Assembly (NCBI GenBank): GCA_933822405.4
Contig: CAKOGP040002447.1
Coordinates: forward strand, 1 to 64,000
DNA length: 64,000 nt
DNA from: Cylindrotheca closterium
Taxonomy: Eukaryota; Bacillariophyta; Bacillariophyceae; Bacillariales; Bacillariaceae
Direction: 5' to 3'
Made by a program: the position numbers and the translations under genes. The notes under the pieces were generated by a model, which saw nothing but the letters and a program-made list of their open reading frames with translations, did not search any database and was not told where the DNA came from. Below are positions 19,449 through 30,589 of the stretch, one piece after another (within the stretch, counting starts at the first letter, position 1; every line of letters begins with the position of its first letter).

Positions 19449-20037
19449 CTTATTCTTGATATATGTATGATATGTAGGAATGAATGAATGTATGTATGTA
19501 TGGAAGTTATTGCTTCTTATCTGTGGCTGTCAACAAACAAGGAAATGGCTGGGTTATTGTTCGTTTGTCTGAAAGTCTTCCGATGCTTATTTTTCTTCTT
19601 CTATTTATTCTTTTTGACAGATGCTGATGCCGCAAAACGGATGAGAAGAAAATCAAACGAATCTTTTGATTGGCATCCATGCATCACTACTTCAGTCAAA
19701 GGGGTCGACGATGTCCGAAACCACTTCTCCACTCTCCATCTTGAAATCATCCAGTCCGTTGAAGAATGGGTGGGAATTCCTTAGTGTTTATTGTCCCGAA
19801 GTCGCGCGGTGTTCTATTTTTTTGGATGAATTCAAAACTCGCTGCTACTGCGTACTGTTTTATTGTGATCCTTCATTGCATCTCGTCTTCATCGTCGTCA
19901 TCGTCATCATCGTCGTCATCATCAGTTGGCATTCCAAAGTCATAGTGAAGGGGAATATAGACTCAATAGACTTGATTGGAACGAAAGAGCTAGCTTGATT
20001 TCCCACACTGAAAAAAACGGCTGTCTGAAACACAATA
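19449..20037. other. divergent promoter region, SelH copy 1 / SPP-like
   Basis: 589 bp between start codons of oppositely transcribed genes; contains ATGT repeats near 19486 and a CATCGT run near 19888-19922. No supported gene. Confidence 0.5.
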
Positions 20038-22624
20038 ATGCTGCGGACCAATAGCATGTTCTTATTATTGGGACGGACAATAAGGGCAGAATTTTATTGG
20101 CTGTTCCTGCTGGTTACTACCAGTTGGACTTGTCAGACGGCAAATGCAATCTTGCCCACGGCAGAATTGGTGCTATCGGTTCCTCAGTCGGATGGTTCTA
20201 CTTCCAGCATTTCATTCTTGACGTCTCAGGCCAACTTTGGAGGACACTTATCATCATCAGACGCGGAAGACAATGATGAATCATCATCGTCATCTGAGCA
20301 TTCTTCGTATTCGTTGAAAATCACTGACTCGCTCTTGTGCATGAATGAGACGACTTCTTCTGAATTTACGGATTCCATAGTGCTGGTTCCAAGAGGAGAA
20401 TGTACTTATCAGCACAAGGCATACATGGCCGAACAAATGGGAGCCAAAGGCATTGTCATTTACAATACTTTGGCCAGTCGGTACAGCCTGAATACTACGA
20501 CTACTACTACTACAACTGCTACTGATGATGCTACTGCCACCACTACTGCTAAGGATATTCTCTTTCCTCAGCCATTTTACGATTATGATTGTCCCTTGGG
20601 GTCCGCAGATATTCCAACGAGCGAAATACAATTCACCAATGATTTCCAATATGATGCAGCACACAATGACCCGTTGCTCAGTGGAGATACCGACACCAAT
20701 TTGTGCAAACTTCATAGTGCCGACAAATTGGCAAACTGTCCATCGAAACGTTGTCTCTTGACCAATTATACTTCCAGCGAAGCTACAACAAAAGCTTGTT
20801 GTGCTTGGGATTTGCATCTATGGCTGTATGGAGACGATTCCAATTTGAATGTGCAAATTCCAGCGGTCTTTGTGACCATGGAACAAGAATCAACCATTCA
20901 AGAATTGCTCTCAAAGCATGGCAACGATACCTCCGCCATATTGAAGGCACGGTGGAAACCAACCTACAATCCATCCTCCTTTTTGGTATGGCTCTTGGGT
21001 GTCGTAGTGGCAGCCGTTGCAGCGTATCAGAGTGCCGGGGACTATCGGATTGGCATTGCCAAATTGCTCCGACGTCAGCAACTTCAACAGCAACAACCAT
21101 CTAATGATTCAGCAGCACAACAAGAGCAGGAGTCATCGTCCGAACCATTGGCCCGACGAAATCCAATGCAAGAAGAAACAGTCGAACTGGAACCCATTCA
21201 TGCGATTGGATTCATTCTCATGGCGAGTACTAGTCTATTCATTCTGTTCTATTTCAAGGTGAGTCATCTTTGTATGGATGGATTGATTGATCAATTGATT
21301 GAATGATTTATTTATTTCCAATCATTCGTCCATTCCATTCCATTCCATTCCAATATCCACGAACCAACCAACGTTTTTCGCTTTAGATTTACAACTTTGT
21401 CAAGGTCTTTTATGCGTTTGGATGCAGCAATGCCGTCGTTCAAGTGTTGGTTTACCCCAATCTTGCTAGACTCTTTGCCAAACTGGGCATGAAGGAACGA
21501 ACCCTGTACAATTCGGAAGAATTCGGAAAGATTTCCAATTGGCACGTGGTCAGTGCTGTCTTGTCATATGCATGGGGAATGGGTTGGTTGTACATGGCAC
21601 TCTTTGTCCGTCGACCAGATGGGTATTTCTTCTACTGGCTTACCCAAGATGTATTTGGTGCTTGCATGTGCATTGTCTTTCTTTCCATTATTGAAATCAA
21701 CTCGATTCAAGTCGCTACCATTCTATTGATTGTGGCCTTTTTCTACGACATTTTCTTTGTCTTTATCACTCCCTACCTCTTCAAGGGGGAATCCATCATG
21801 GTGACGGTCGCGACTTCCGGGGGTCCACCCAAGAAGGATCCATTGTGGTGTGAAAAATATCCATCCGACGAGGACTGTCAAGGTGGTGATCCACTTCCAA
21901 TGCTCTTTGCGATTCCTCGACTATTTGATTATCAAGGAGGGTCCAGCCTCTTGGGACTGGGTGATATTGTCTGTACGTTGTATTCCTACTTTGGATTATT
22001 TCTCGCTCTTGATGTTATGTTGCCTTGTATGGGTATACTTGTTCTTGATGTTGATGGTGCTCACACTTTTGTTTTCCGTTTCATTTCGCAGTGCCTGGAC
22101 TATTGCTGAGCTTTGCGGCAAGATTCGATGCCGCCAAAGCACTGGTCGGTATTTCCAGCGGAGGTCAAGCTTCGGGGGTTATTGAATGCACTGGAAGTGC
22201 CGGTGGATTCCTTGGCTCGGTCTCACAAGGACCCTACTTTGTTCCACTTGTCATTGCATATGCCATTGGATTGATGATGGCAAACGTGGCGGTATACGTC
22301 ATGGAAATGGGACAGCCAGCACTACTGTATTTGGTGCCCTGTACACTGGGAACCATGACGTACCTTGGATGGAAACGGCAAGACCTTCGGGCGCTCTGGG
22401 AGGGTCCAAAGGTTCTACAGTTGGCGGATTCTATTGTCTATGGAACACCACAGTCATCCAATCCTTCACAGATACCAATGGAAGCAATCAGTCAACGAGA
22501 CGACATGCCTGAAGACGGAATCGAACGAGTACCCGCCACGACCGCCGTCAGCAACTCGGAAGCAGCAGACGACGAAGCCGGGCCACTATTGACTTCGGCT
22601 TCTTCAAAGAGAAGTTTGGATTGA
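20038..22624 (+). CDS. Signal-peptide-peptidase-like intramembrane aspartyl protease with PA domain
   Basis: GxGD-type protease that cuts TM segments of membrane proteins in the secretory pathway. Exons 20038-21258, 21387-21972 and 22092-22624 (donors GTGAGT and GTACGT; joins phase 0 and phase 1) give 779 residues. N-terminal hydrophobic signal, then a protease-associated (PA) domain (VPRGECTYQHKAYMAEQMGA, about residues 115-150) typical of the SPPL2 branch, then nine or so TM segments. All three catalytic motifs are present: YD in FFYDIFFVF (about residue 527), GLGD (about 597) and PAL in GQPALLYLVP (about 677). The splice after GLGDIV gives LPGLLLSF, as in SPP proteins. The C-terminal tail is acidic, possibly a sorting signal. 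It lies between the two SelH genes and between the two beta-helix genes. Confidence 0.94.
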
Positions 22625-22871
22625 CTAGGAACCGCAAGTGAGAGCGACGTGCCGTCAAGGAGCTCATCGACTTTCTCACTATTCGGATGGAGCAACAAGA
22701 CCAAAGAACACTAATCAAATTTAGATAGATGATGATATCATATGCAATAAACATGTGATGAGATAATTATACGGTAGTATGCATGACAGTAAATGTCGTT
22801 CAAAAATGAGAAGGTTTTGCACTTATGGTAGAGCTGCCGAAAGGAGGGGTCACAATCTCGTGATTGTTGAT

Positions 22872-24998
22872 TCATTCAGCAAATGTACTTCGAACACTCG
22901 CTACATTCTCCAAGTATATTTGTCGTCCTGGGTCCTCTTGTCGGCCAAAGTCTTCCCTTTTCCACCCTGGAACATAGTCGTTGTTGGCGCCTTCAATAGT
23001 ATTTTGAAATAAGAATAACTCACTGGTCGATGTCACAGCAATGGCCGGCATGGACGAATCCACAATCCGGTTGTCTTCTATTATGATTCTTCCATGTGCC
23101 CCAGCTGGAGCGACTGTACCGTCCCCACCCTCTGCATGCACACTGATGGCAACGTCATGGGCTCTCGTAATGGTGTTGTTGGCGATCAGAAGATTGGTTC
23201 CACTGCCTGCTTCGAGCCAAGAGTACTCTGGAGCGAGCATGATTCCGGCCAACCAAGTGTCTTGAACAATATTCCCAGTAACTACACCGTCACTAGCCTT
23301 AAGAAGCATTCCTCGAGCTCTGTTTGGCCCAATGATACAGTCTTCCACTCGGAAACCATTGCCAAGTCGGTTGGTAGAGGCGATTAGACTCCCCATTGGT
23401 ACGTCAATAGCGCGGTCCAATGTCACCGTGTATACCTTGGTAGCAAAATTGGTAAGTTTTACCCGACCAGAGAAGGTTTGTGCACCGAGAAAGTCTTTCT
23501 CGGCTTGATCCAGTGCATACGTAGTCTCTGAATCGAAGGATACAATCTTGGCGTTCTCAATGCGTTCACCGCTGTACTTTACCAACTCCACCATATCGCC
23601 CTCGGATAGATTCGGTACTTCATCATTCTTTCCAATGACTCGAATCGTATTGTCCAAACTAGACGGAACATTTGAAATCAAATGGTAGTGGCCGTTGACG
23701 GCGATTCCGTCATCAGCATTGTAGCGGGCAATGATATTTTGGAATCTTGGTCCGATAGGTGCATGTTTCGAATGAAAAGCATCCGCATTTGCACTGCGCA
23801 ATCGGCGATACCCACGTTGCTTGATGTCGTCCTCGGGTAGTCGACGGTCAACAACCGAGCCGATGTATCCTGAGGAAGTGCAATCGTTCTCCAGAAAACC
23901 AAACATGTTGGATGCATATACCTTGACTCCTTCAAAAAGCAAACCCGCGGAGTCCTTGGCGAAGATTGCATGGGGAATAGGATTCACAATATTGGATGAA
24001 CCAAACACCACAATGTCGCCCACCTTCTCTGCTGAAAGAGGTACATGATTGGGTTTTTTCGTCACGATAACATTCTTTCCACTTTCATCAGCCATACCGA
24101 CAGTTACTCCATAGTATGTGGGTGTAGTAAGTTCATCAGTAGCGGAATCGTAGATCTCGATCTTGCCAGTTTCTTTGAGGCTATCAGCGGCTGGATATCC
24201 ATCAATCATGGAAACGGTCAATTTTAGTTGGTCATCCGAGATGCTTTCAATTCTACCTTGCGAAAACGGCAAAGGATCGTAATCCACAATCAATCCCTTC
24301 AAGGTGACGTTCTGGCAGCCCCATAGTGTAATCGCCCGGGTAGTTTTGGTGCACACAATTTCAGCCTCGCCCATACCATCAATGACAATATCTTGCAAGT
24401 TTTGCAGGTGCAAATGTACTTTTCCGTTGTTATGCTGAGGATCGATGTAATGTCTCCCAGGTGGGATGATGATGTGTGTCTCGCCTTGGGCTACTTTAGC
24501 ATCAATGAATGCTTGAACATCCAGTTGACCGGATGTTGGAGGCAATGTTGGAGTCGTCATTACTGCAGGAATTGGGGCGGTGGTAGCTTCCACGGGAGCT
24601 GATGTTGGGGCAGTTGTGGTGACGAGTCCGAGGGGCGGATCTGGTGCTGTTTGGCTGATAGGAGCTTCTGTAGCTTTCACAGGAGCAGATGTAGGGACAG
24701 TGGTGATGACGAGTCCCAGGGTTGGAGCTGATGTTGTTTGGCCAGTGATGGGAGCTTCTGTGGAATTGGAGAGCTTTGTAGTCGCTGGAGCCGGTCGCAG
24801 CTGGGGTAGTTTCAATGGATCGTTGTTTGTACTAGATACCCCAAGGATGATTCCGGTAATCACAATAATGAGTAGTGCAAGAGCACAACCTCGATAGAAT
24901 ACAGTATAAGTGGGTGTCTTTTCACTCTGTTCCAGAGCTGCTTTCTGTTCCAGAGTTGCCTTTTCAATGTCGATAGTAGTATTGTTGTCCTCTGTCAT
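22872..24998 (-). CDS. Membrane-anchored right-handed beta-helix protein (copy 2)
   Basis: 708 residues, single exon, ATG at 24998. Same plan as copy 1 at 16330-18228: short cytosolic N-terminus, signal anchor (YRGCALALLIIVITGIILGVSS, residues about 35-56), then the beta-helix body with near-identical blocks (THIIIPPGRHY, DIVIDGMGEAEIVC, ADAFHSKHAPIGPRFQN, ADDGIAVNG). Between anchor and body it has about 90 residues rich in Thr, Ala and Pro, built from repeated TSAPV-x-AT units, a likely O-glycosylated stalk that holds the catalytic or binding domain off the membrane. Copy 1 lacks this stalk. It is transcribed opposite to copy 1. Ligand unknown; polysaccharide is the family expectation. Confidence 0.86.
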   Translation of the reverse strand: MTEDNNTTIDIEKATLEQKAALEQSEKTPTYTVFYRGCALALLIIVITGIILGVSSTNNDPLKLPQLRPAPATTKLSNSTEAPITGQTTSAPTLGLVITTVPTSAPVKATEAPISQTAPDPPLGLVTTTAPTSAPVEATTAPIPAVMTTPTLPPTSGQLDVQAFIDAKVAQGETHIIIPPGRHYIDPQHNNGKVHLHLQNLQDIVIDGMGEAEIVCTKTTRAITLWGCQNVTLKGLIVDYDPLPFSQGRIESISDDQLKLTVSMIDGYPAADSLKETGKIEIYDSATDELTTPTYYGVTVGMADESGKNVIVTKKPNHVPLSAEKVGDIVVFGSSNIVNPIPHAIFAKDSAGLLFEGVKVYASNMFGFLENDCTSSGYIGSVVDRRLPEDDIKQRGYRRLRSANADAFHSKHAPIGPRFQNIIARYNADDGIAVNGHYHLISNVPSSLDNTIRVIGKNDEVPNLSEGDMVELVKYSGERIENAKIVSFDSETTYALDQAEKDFLGAQTFSGRVKLTNFATKVYTVTLDRAIDVPMGSLIASTNRLGNGFRVEDCIIGPNRARGMLLKASDGVVTGNIVQDTWLAGIMLAPEYSWLEAGSGTNLLIANNTITRAHDVAISVHAEGGDGTVAPAGAHGRIIIEDNRIVDSSMPAIAVTSTSELFLFQNTIEGANNDYVPGWKREDFGRQEDPGRQIYLENVASVRSTFAE

Positions 24999-25618
24999 TA
25001 TTTTTCAGATCAAATCGGAAGCAAAATATATTGTGACTCTAGAAAACTGAAACTCGGAAATCTCAACTTGCACTCGTACAAGACCCATCGACATTTCACG
25101 GGATTTATTTTCGTCTATCAAAAACCTGGAAGAACGAATTTCGGTACCGGTCCTTAATTGTAATGCACGCTATAAACGCGATTTTAAATTTATCAAGTTT
25201 AAATGTCTAGGTAGTATTATAAAAATGTTCGAAGTCAACAATTTCGGATACAAAAATAACACGCCACAGACATGCGGAGATATGCAACGATAACTGCCGT
25301 GACAGCACACTGCGCTGAAAGTCCTAAAATGTGTTAATCGTAGTTTAGTAGAGCATCCTCCCATGGCAGCAGTCAGCCCTAAAAGTTGTTCATTATGATG
25401 GAGCAAGCGACTCCGGACGTAAAGGTATGACGTGAATGCAACAAATCTTTATGGAAAGAGAGAAAGGTAGTATCGTGAATTAATGAACTTGCAAATTGAA
25501 AATATGATTGCAGGCGTGCAATTTTAAAAAAAAGCCTAGTTCAGTTCTTGGAAGCGCGCGTATTGAATAATATTATGGAGCAGCGGCAACAAGCGACACA
25601 GGAAGGCACTGCTATTAT
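24999..25618. other. divergent promoter region, beta-helix copy 2 / SelH copy 2
   Basis: Between two divergent genes; AT-rich, with a GGTACCGG palindrome near 25143. No supported gene. Confidence 0.5.
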
Positions 25619-25991
25619 ATGACGATGAGTAGCAAAAAGGCAGTTGTTATCATTGAAGCTTGAAACGAAGTTTGCAAGGACTGAGTCGTATTCCTTGCTC
25701 GAGCCAATGAAATTGCTGAGGTCGTGGGTGAAAAGGCTGTCGTTGAAATCAACAAAGAACAGGTGGGTCAATAACAGTAAACAACGCATCCCATGCTCTA
25801 CGTAACGACGGTACATCATGTCTGACCTTCTTTGTTTCCATGTGTAGCCTGGAAAAGGCAATTTTGTTGTTCGAGTAAGTGGTGTCGAGGCTACAATTGT
25901 TGAGCTGCTTGGCATGAACCGTCCCTTTTACGCGCTAAATGCTTTGGATATGGAGGATGTTTGCGACATGGTGATTGAAGCCATCTCTTAA
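25619..25991 (+). CDS. Selenoprotein H-like, copy 2, with two in-frame UGA codons
   Basis: Paralogue of the gene at 18846-19448. Exon 1 (25619-25762) begins ATG ACG ATG; exon 2 is 25848-25991 (donor GTGGGT, acceptor TGTAG, phase 0, same intron position as copy 1). The only stops in the frame are TGA at 25661-25663 and 25682-25684. Decoded as Sec they give EAUNEVCKDU: the C-x-x-U motif of copy 1 is kept as CKDU, and a second U lies seven residues earlier, inside a 12-bp near-duplication (25655-25666 / 25667-25678). Downstream AVVEINKEQPGKGNFVVRVSG and LDMEDV match copy 1. The Lys/Ala nuclear tail is absent. A SECIS homologue follows at 26071-26137. Either a two-Sec SelH or an early pseudogene; the clean frame over about 95 codons and intact splice sites favour a working gene. 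Confidence 0.68.
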
Positions 25992-26070
25992 AAGATCGAT
26001 CATTCAATACTCTCCTGATCCGACATGCCGAATTACGATAGACCTTCATTTAACATCTAAATGCGAGCAA

Positions 26071-26137
26071 CTTGAATGACGGACAATTTGAAATGACACA
26101 CATCACGAAAATGATTTCATAGGTCCTGAAAAAGGTT
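26071..26137 (+). promoter_or_regulatory. SECIS-like element of SelH copy 2
   Basis: AATGACGGAC (26075-26084) and AGGTCCTGAA (26121-26130) match both sides of the copy 1 SECIS core: AUGA, GGAC/GUCC and UGA. A lower helix AACUU/AGGUU is possible. Between them are about 36 nt in place of 20, with UGAAAU/AUUUCA pairing and an A-rich loop. Homology to the copy 1 SECIS is plain; whether the longer apical part still works cannot be judged by eye. Confidence 0.65.
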
Positions 26138-26895
26138 ACTTTGCATCAAGTTATCTAAGGATTATCGGAAACAATCAAACAATATAGAATGTCAATGCCT
26201 AACAAGTTGAAATATATAAGATAGAGCCAGCACACAACCGAGTTCTTTTATGTGTCAAATGATCCTGAAGACCATGGAAATCAACGATTCTGCACTGACG
26301 GCCGCATCCATGAATCATAGTCACCACCAACCCTCATGCAGAAATAATGCTAAATGTAATACTAGTACAGTAACGCAAGTACAGTAGAATCCGGCGAGTC
26401 TCACTGCGATGTTCTCATCGCATTCTCCTCAACGATGATGTTATTGTACAATAGGGTTGGGATATGAATATATTGGGGATTCGGATGTATAATAAGGTCT
26501 AGTTCAGTGCTTCCTATGAACGAGAAAGCTCGCGAGATTTGCAAACCGCGTATCTTTTGAGACAATAATTTTTAAAGGCAGGTAATATAATCGCGAAACA
26601 TATCATTGCACATATGATATGTATCACAGTATTGATGTAAAATAGCACATCGACTACTATATTGTACAAGGGATTATCAACTGATGTTACCAACGAGCCT
26701 GCTGCATCTGGTGTTGGCACTATTCCGACCAGAAAACGCGCATCGTCGAGACCGGTGACACCTGTAATGGTTGCGCCTCCGAAATAAGTGATTGCAATCC
26801 ATTACCGGTCCATTACTGATACCATTACTGACAGACATTACTCGAAAACCAAATCTCCATTTCTCACAATTTCAGAGTAGTCGAAAGCTCTCATC
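26138..26895. other. intergenic, no gene seen
   Basis: AT-rich; no supported coding or RNA gene before the EGF-repeat gene. Confidence 0.5.
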
Positions 26896-29794
26896 ATGAA
26901 ATCAATTCGTTCGTTGCATTTCGGATGCTTCTTGTTGTTGCTGAGTCTCTCTTCTCGGGCGACACCAGCAGATGCCTATCTTGTCTCAAGAAGCCGTTGC
27001 GAAACAGGTGCAAGATGAAGTCGGTTTCCTTAATACCATCGAAATTGAAGATTGCGATGCCCTCACATGCCAGAATGATGGCCGTTGCCTTTCCTTTGAT
27101 TCCAACAAGGATGGAATCATAGACACTCAGTGTGTCTGCCCAGGCAATTTCACTGGAACCTTGTGCGAAACACCCAAGCCTTGCGATTTGCCATGCGAGA
27201 ATGGAGCGACATGCCGCAGCGAAGCGTCCTGGTGGCTCAATGTTGGAGACACCCAAGCCCTTTCCGAATACATCTTCATTTGTATCATTGAAGGACTACC
27301 TGAATGTAGTATCACTGACTATTGCGAATGCCCAACGGATGGTACCTTTTATGGAGACCTCTGCGAGCTGACTTGTGACCTCGAGTGCGAGAATGGTTCT
27401 ACTTGTCAGTTTCGAGGTCCCGAGCCACAGTGCCTTTGTTCTGGCAACTTTTATGGCGACCTCTGTGAAAAAGAATGCTCAATCGGCTGTTTGAACAATG
27501 GTCGTTGCATTCTAACTCAAAAAGGCAACGAACGATGCGTCTGCGATGCTGGCTTTGAGGGTGAGCAGTGTCAAACTGCCGTTCCCTGTGACAAGCAATG
27601 CATGAATGGTGGTGTTTGTACCTTTGCTGAAGGGTGGTGGTTGCATGAAATGGACTTCTACGAATACATTGATGAGTTCTATGATAGTTACAATGGTACG
27701 GACGTCTTTGGTCGAGGTTTTTCCTACTGTGAGTGTCCCGATGGCCATTTGGGAGAATTGTGCGACATCACATGTTCCTCGGACTGTGGCGAAAATGGCG
27801 AATGTGTCTTTCTTGGGGAGGGTACCGGTACTGGATGTCTCTGTAAAGAAGGATTCTCTGGAGACTCTTGCCAATTCGCTTGTGGTGTTGAGTGCAAGAA
27901 CGATGGTATTTGTGTAGCTGATGGCGTGAGCGAGTATTGCGAATGTCAGTCGCTTTGGGAAGGTATGTGAAAAGCAATTGCTTGTATGTCTCTTGAAAAG
28001 TTCCCACTTCTTCATCCCGCGACTCACACACTGTTTTTTACTGTAGGTGATACTTGCGAGACCAAAAAGTCTTGTGATCTTGATTGCGCCAACGGTAGCT
28101 GTGTGCTTCAAGAAGATTGGAGGTATGATCAAGAGTCCTTGCAATATTGTCTACTGGACAGCTCCTATTGTCGCCAACAAGAGTATCAAAGGTGCCAGTG
28201 CGATTCGGACTGGGCTGGCTCAGATTGCTCGGATCCCTGCCCATGCGAGAACGATGGAACTTGCAAGAGTTGGGGGTACGGACGACGCAGGCTGCAAGAG
28301 TTCGAAACTCTGCCACCGCAGAAACCCACTCCAGAGTATGCGCAGAATGGCGACCAAGATGAATTCTATTGCGAATGTCCCTTTGGATTCACCGGGGCGT
28401 ATTGCCAGCAACAACTGGAGACTGGAGATTGTGGCTGCCAAAATGGTGGAATTTGCAGTACCTCATTCCCCAATGGTGACGATAATATGGATGATGCATT
28501 TGCCGGCGATGATGGATTCAGCGTCCAAAACAACAACAACAACTACAACAACAACAACAACTCCAATGGTCATGAAACCATTTCGCTTGTGGGTGACACT
28601 TCCCTTCCAAGACCAGGAGAGTACTGCATTTGCCCAGATGACAAGTTCACTGGAGAGTTTTGTGAGATTGAAGTGGATCCTTGCAACAACGCCTGTCAAA
28701 ATGGCGGGACTTGTAATGCAGGACTTGTTACCAGCGTTCAAGGCGTTGGCAATCGCAATCTGCAGCAATTCTCCTGCACTTGTCCCGAAGGTGAGATTGC
28801 TCCAATGCTACAAAGACCACGAGTCTACTTATCCTTTGCTATCACTAACACAAGCGTTTTTTCCTTTCTCATAGGCACATCTGGTACCTTTTGTGAGCTC
28901 AAAGCTTGTGGTTCTGGCTACTGTGGATATGGCTCGGCTTGTATCGAGCTTCCAGCCGGCGAGACTACTGTTGCGGGAGACGACTATGTTTGTGACTGCT
29001 TTGTGGGCTCTTTCTCTACGGATCCTTTCTTGAGCCTTGGACGACAGTGTATTGCTCTTGCAAATTTTCAGTGCTCCAGCAGCGAAAATGCCAACAACGA
29101 GCCCTGGAGCTGTTCCAATGCCGGAAGGTGCTACTATGGCGACTCTGGACCATTGTGCTTTTGTCCAGGAACCTTCACTGGACCAAGATGCGAGTATGAT
29201 AGTACTGATGCCGCAGACATGGCTTGGAGTACCTGTGGATTGACCTGCGATAATGGAGGGATTTGTCTGAAAGGGCCCAATAAACCGATTGGAGAAATCT
29301 TCTTGCCATTTTTGGAAGCTACCAAGAAGGCTGGACTCTTTGATAATCAATCCACCGAAGACTTTGAATATTGCTACTGCCCTGCTGGATTCTTTGGTGT
29401 TGAATGCGAAAAGCAGTACGAGCTCTGTGGCGATGATGGTGAACATATTTGCTTCCATGGATCGAAATGCGAAAAGTCTGGCGATGAATGGGGCTGCAAT
29501 TGCGATGGTACGCTTGGTGCAGGTCTATTCTGTCAATATGAAGCCACCGATACCTGTGGGGACGAGGATGTGTCTACCTTCTGCACCAACCAAGGCACAT
29601 GCACCCTTGGTGGCGACCCGGTCTGCTCTTGTGTCGATGGATGGGAAGGTAGTCAGTGTGAAATTGATCCAAGTGCCCCATTGTTCGATGCCAATGATGG
29701 CAATGACTCCTGGTCCGGTGGAGCGACAGTTGGCAACAGCTGGTCGGTCGCTCTAACTGCACTGATGGGCATTGCAGTTTCTATGTTCATCTAA
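26896..29794 (+). CDS. Secreted/surface EGF-repeat protein, probably GPI-anchored
   Basis: Extracellular protein with about a dozen EGF-like modules (repeating C-x-N-G-G/A-x-C and C-x-C-x4-G-x-x-C patterns), of the kind used in adhesion or recognition. Exons: 26896 (ATG of the signal peptide) to 27962, 28047-28790, 28875-29794; donors GTATGT and GTGAGA, acceptors TGTAG and CATAG, both introns in phase 1. The splice gives LWEG-DTCETK and CPEG-TSGTFCE, normal EGF junctions. The signal peptide (MKSIRSLHFGCFLLLLSLSS) is one base out of frame with the EGF frame, which on its own would start at 26972 without a signal; see findings. Poly-Asn/Tyr stretch near 28530. The C-terminus (SWSVALTALMGIAVSMFI) is a hydrophobic tail after small residues, as in GPI-anchored proteins. 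Confidence 0.82.
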
Positions 29795-30589
29795 GAGCTT
29801 ATGCGCTGCTGCTATCAATATATAAATAAATAAAAAATGAATGTATTAATATATCCTAACGACTATTTCGTCCATCCATCGTCAACGAGTATTTCGAGTT
29901 CCGTGCTGCCTTTAATTATTACAGTAATAGTCTACCGGTACGCAGGAATAATAAAACAATGAGGTGTAGATACATGGAGAGATAGAGAATAAATGAGCGA
30001 AGAGTGGCTGACTCCTTTGACTGATAATGGGTCGTGCATTTTCGTGAGTATTTTGTGACGGCAAAATTCGACCGGTACATGCAGTATTTTAAATATGTGC
30101 TTTGTCTCTGATAATAATCGATCTCTCCAATCAATAGCTGGAGAGTGTCCTTTTCCCAGGTTCAGCGTTTGACGAGACAATTTTCATAGCTGTATTACGC
30201 GTACGATTGAAGGAGTTCCAGAGTGTCACATGAAAATCAAAATGGATGAGTCTCATCACCATGCGTGCAATATGGTTCTCCGCCATTCAATGGGAGTTTG
30301 GCTTCCCCTATTGCTCGGCTAGAATTAATATTTAGCGGTTGTGTAAGGTCACATCCTTTATACTCTACCAAACTGATAGTGGGGGCAGCGAGATGGCATG
30401 GTGAGCGGAGTGACGAGTCTGTAAGCGGAGTCGAGGGAACTTCATGTCATGCTTCGGATGAAGTCTTTTGTTGCGAGGCACCTCTCCCTCATAAACCGAA
30501 TCACTTTTGGCGGTTACCATTGGAAGAGCTAAGCCATATTCCATCATTACATCGATAGAATTTCGCCACTGCAAAGAAAGAAGTTGAAT
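29795..30589. other. intergenic, no gene seen
   Basis: Holds short AT-rich runs and a TACCGGTA palindrome at 29933-29940. Several short frames on both strands look random. Confidence 0.5.

Noticed and set aside
19024..19470. Open plus-strand frames opposite the SelH N-terminus (Ser/Ala/Phe-rich)
   Set aside because: Antisense shadow of the Lys/Ala-rich coding repeat; the minus strand has the splice sites, SECIS and homology.
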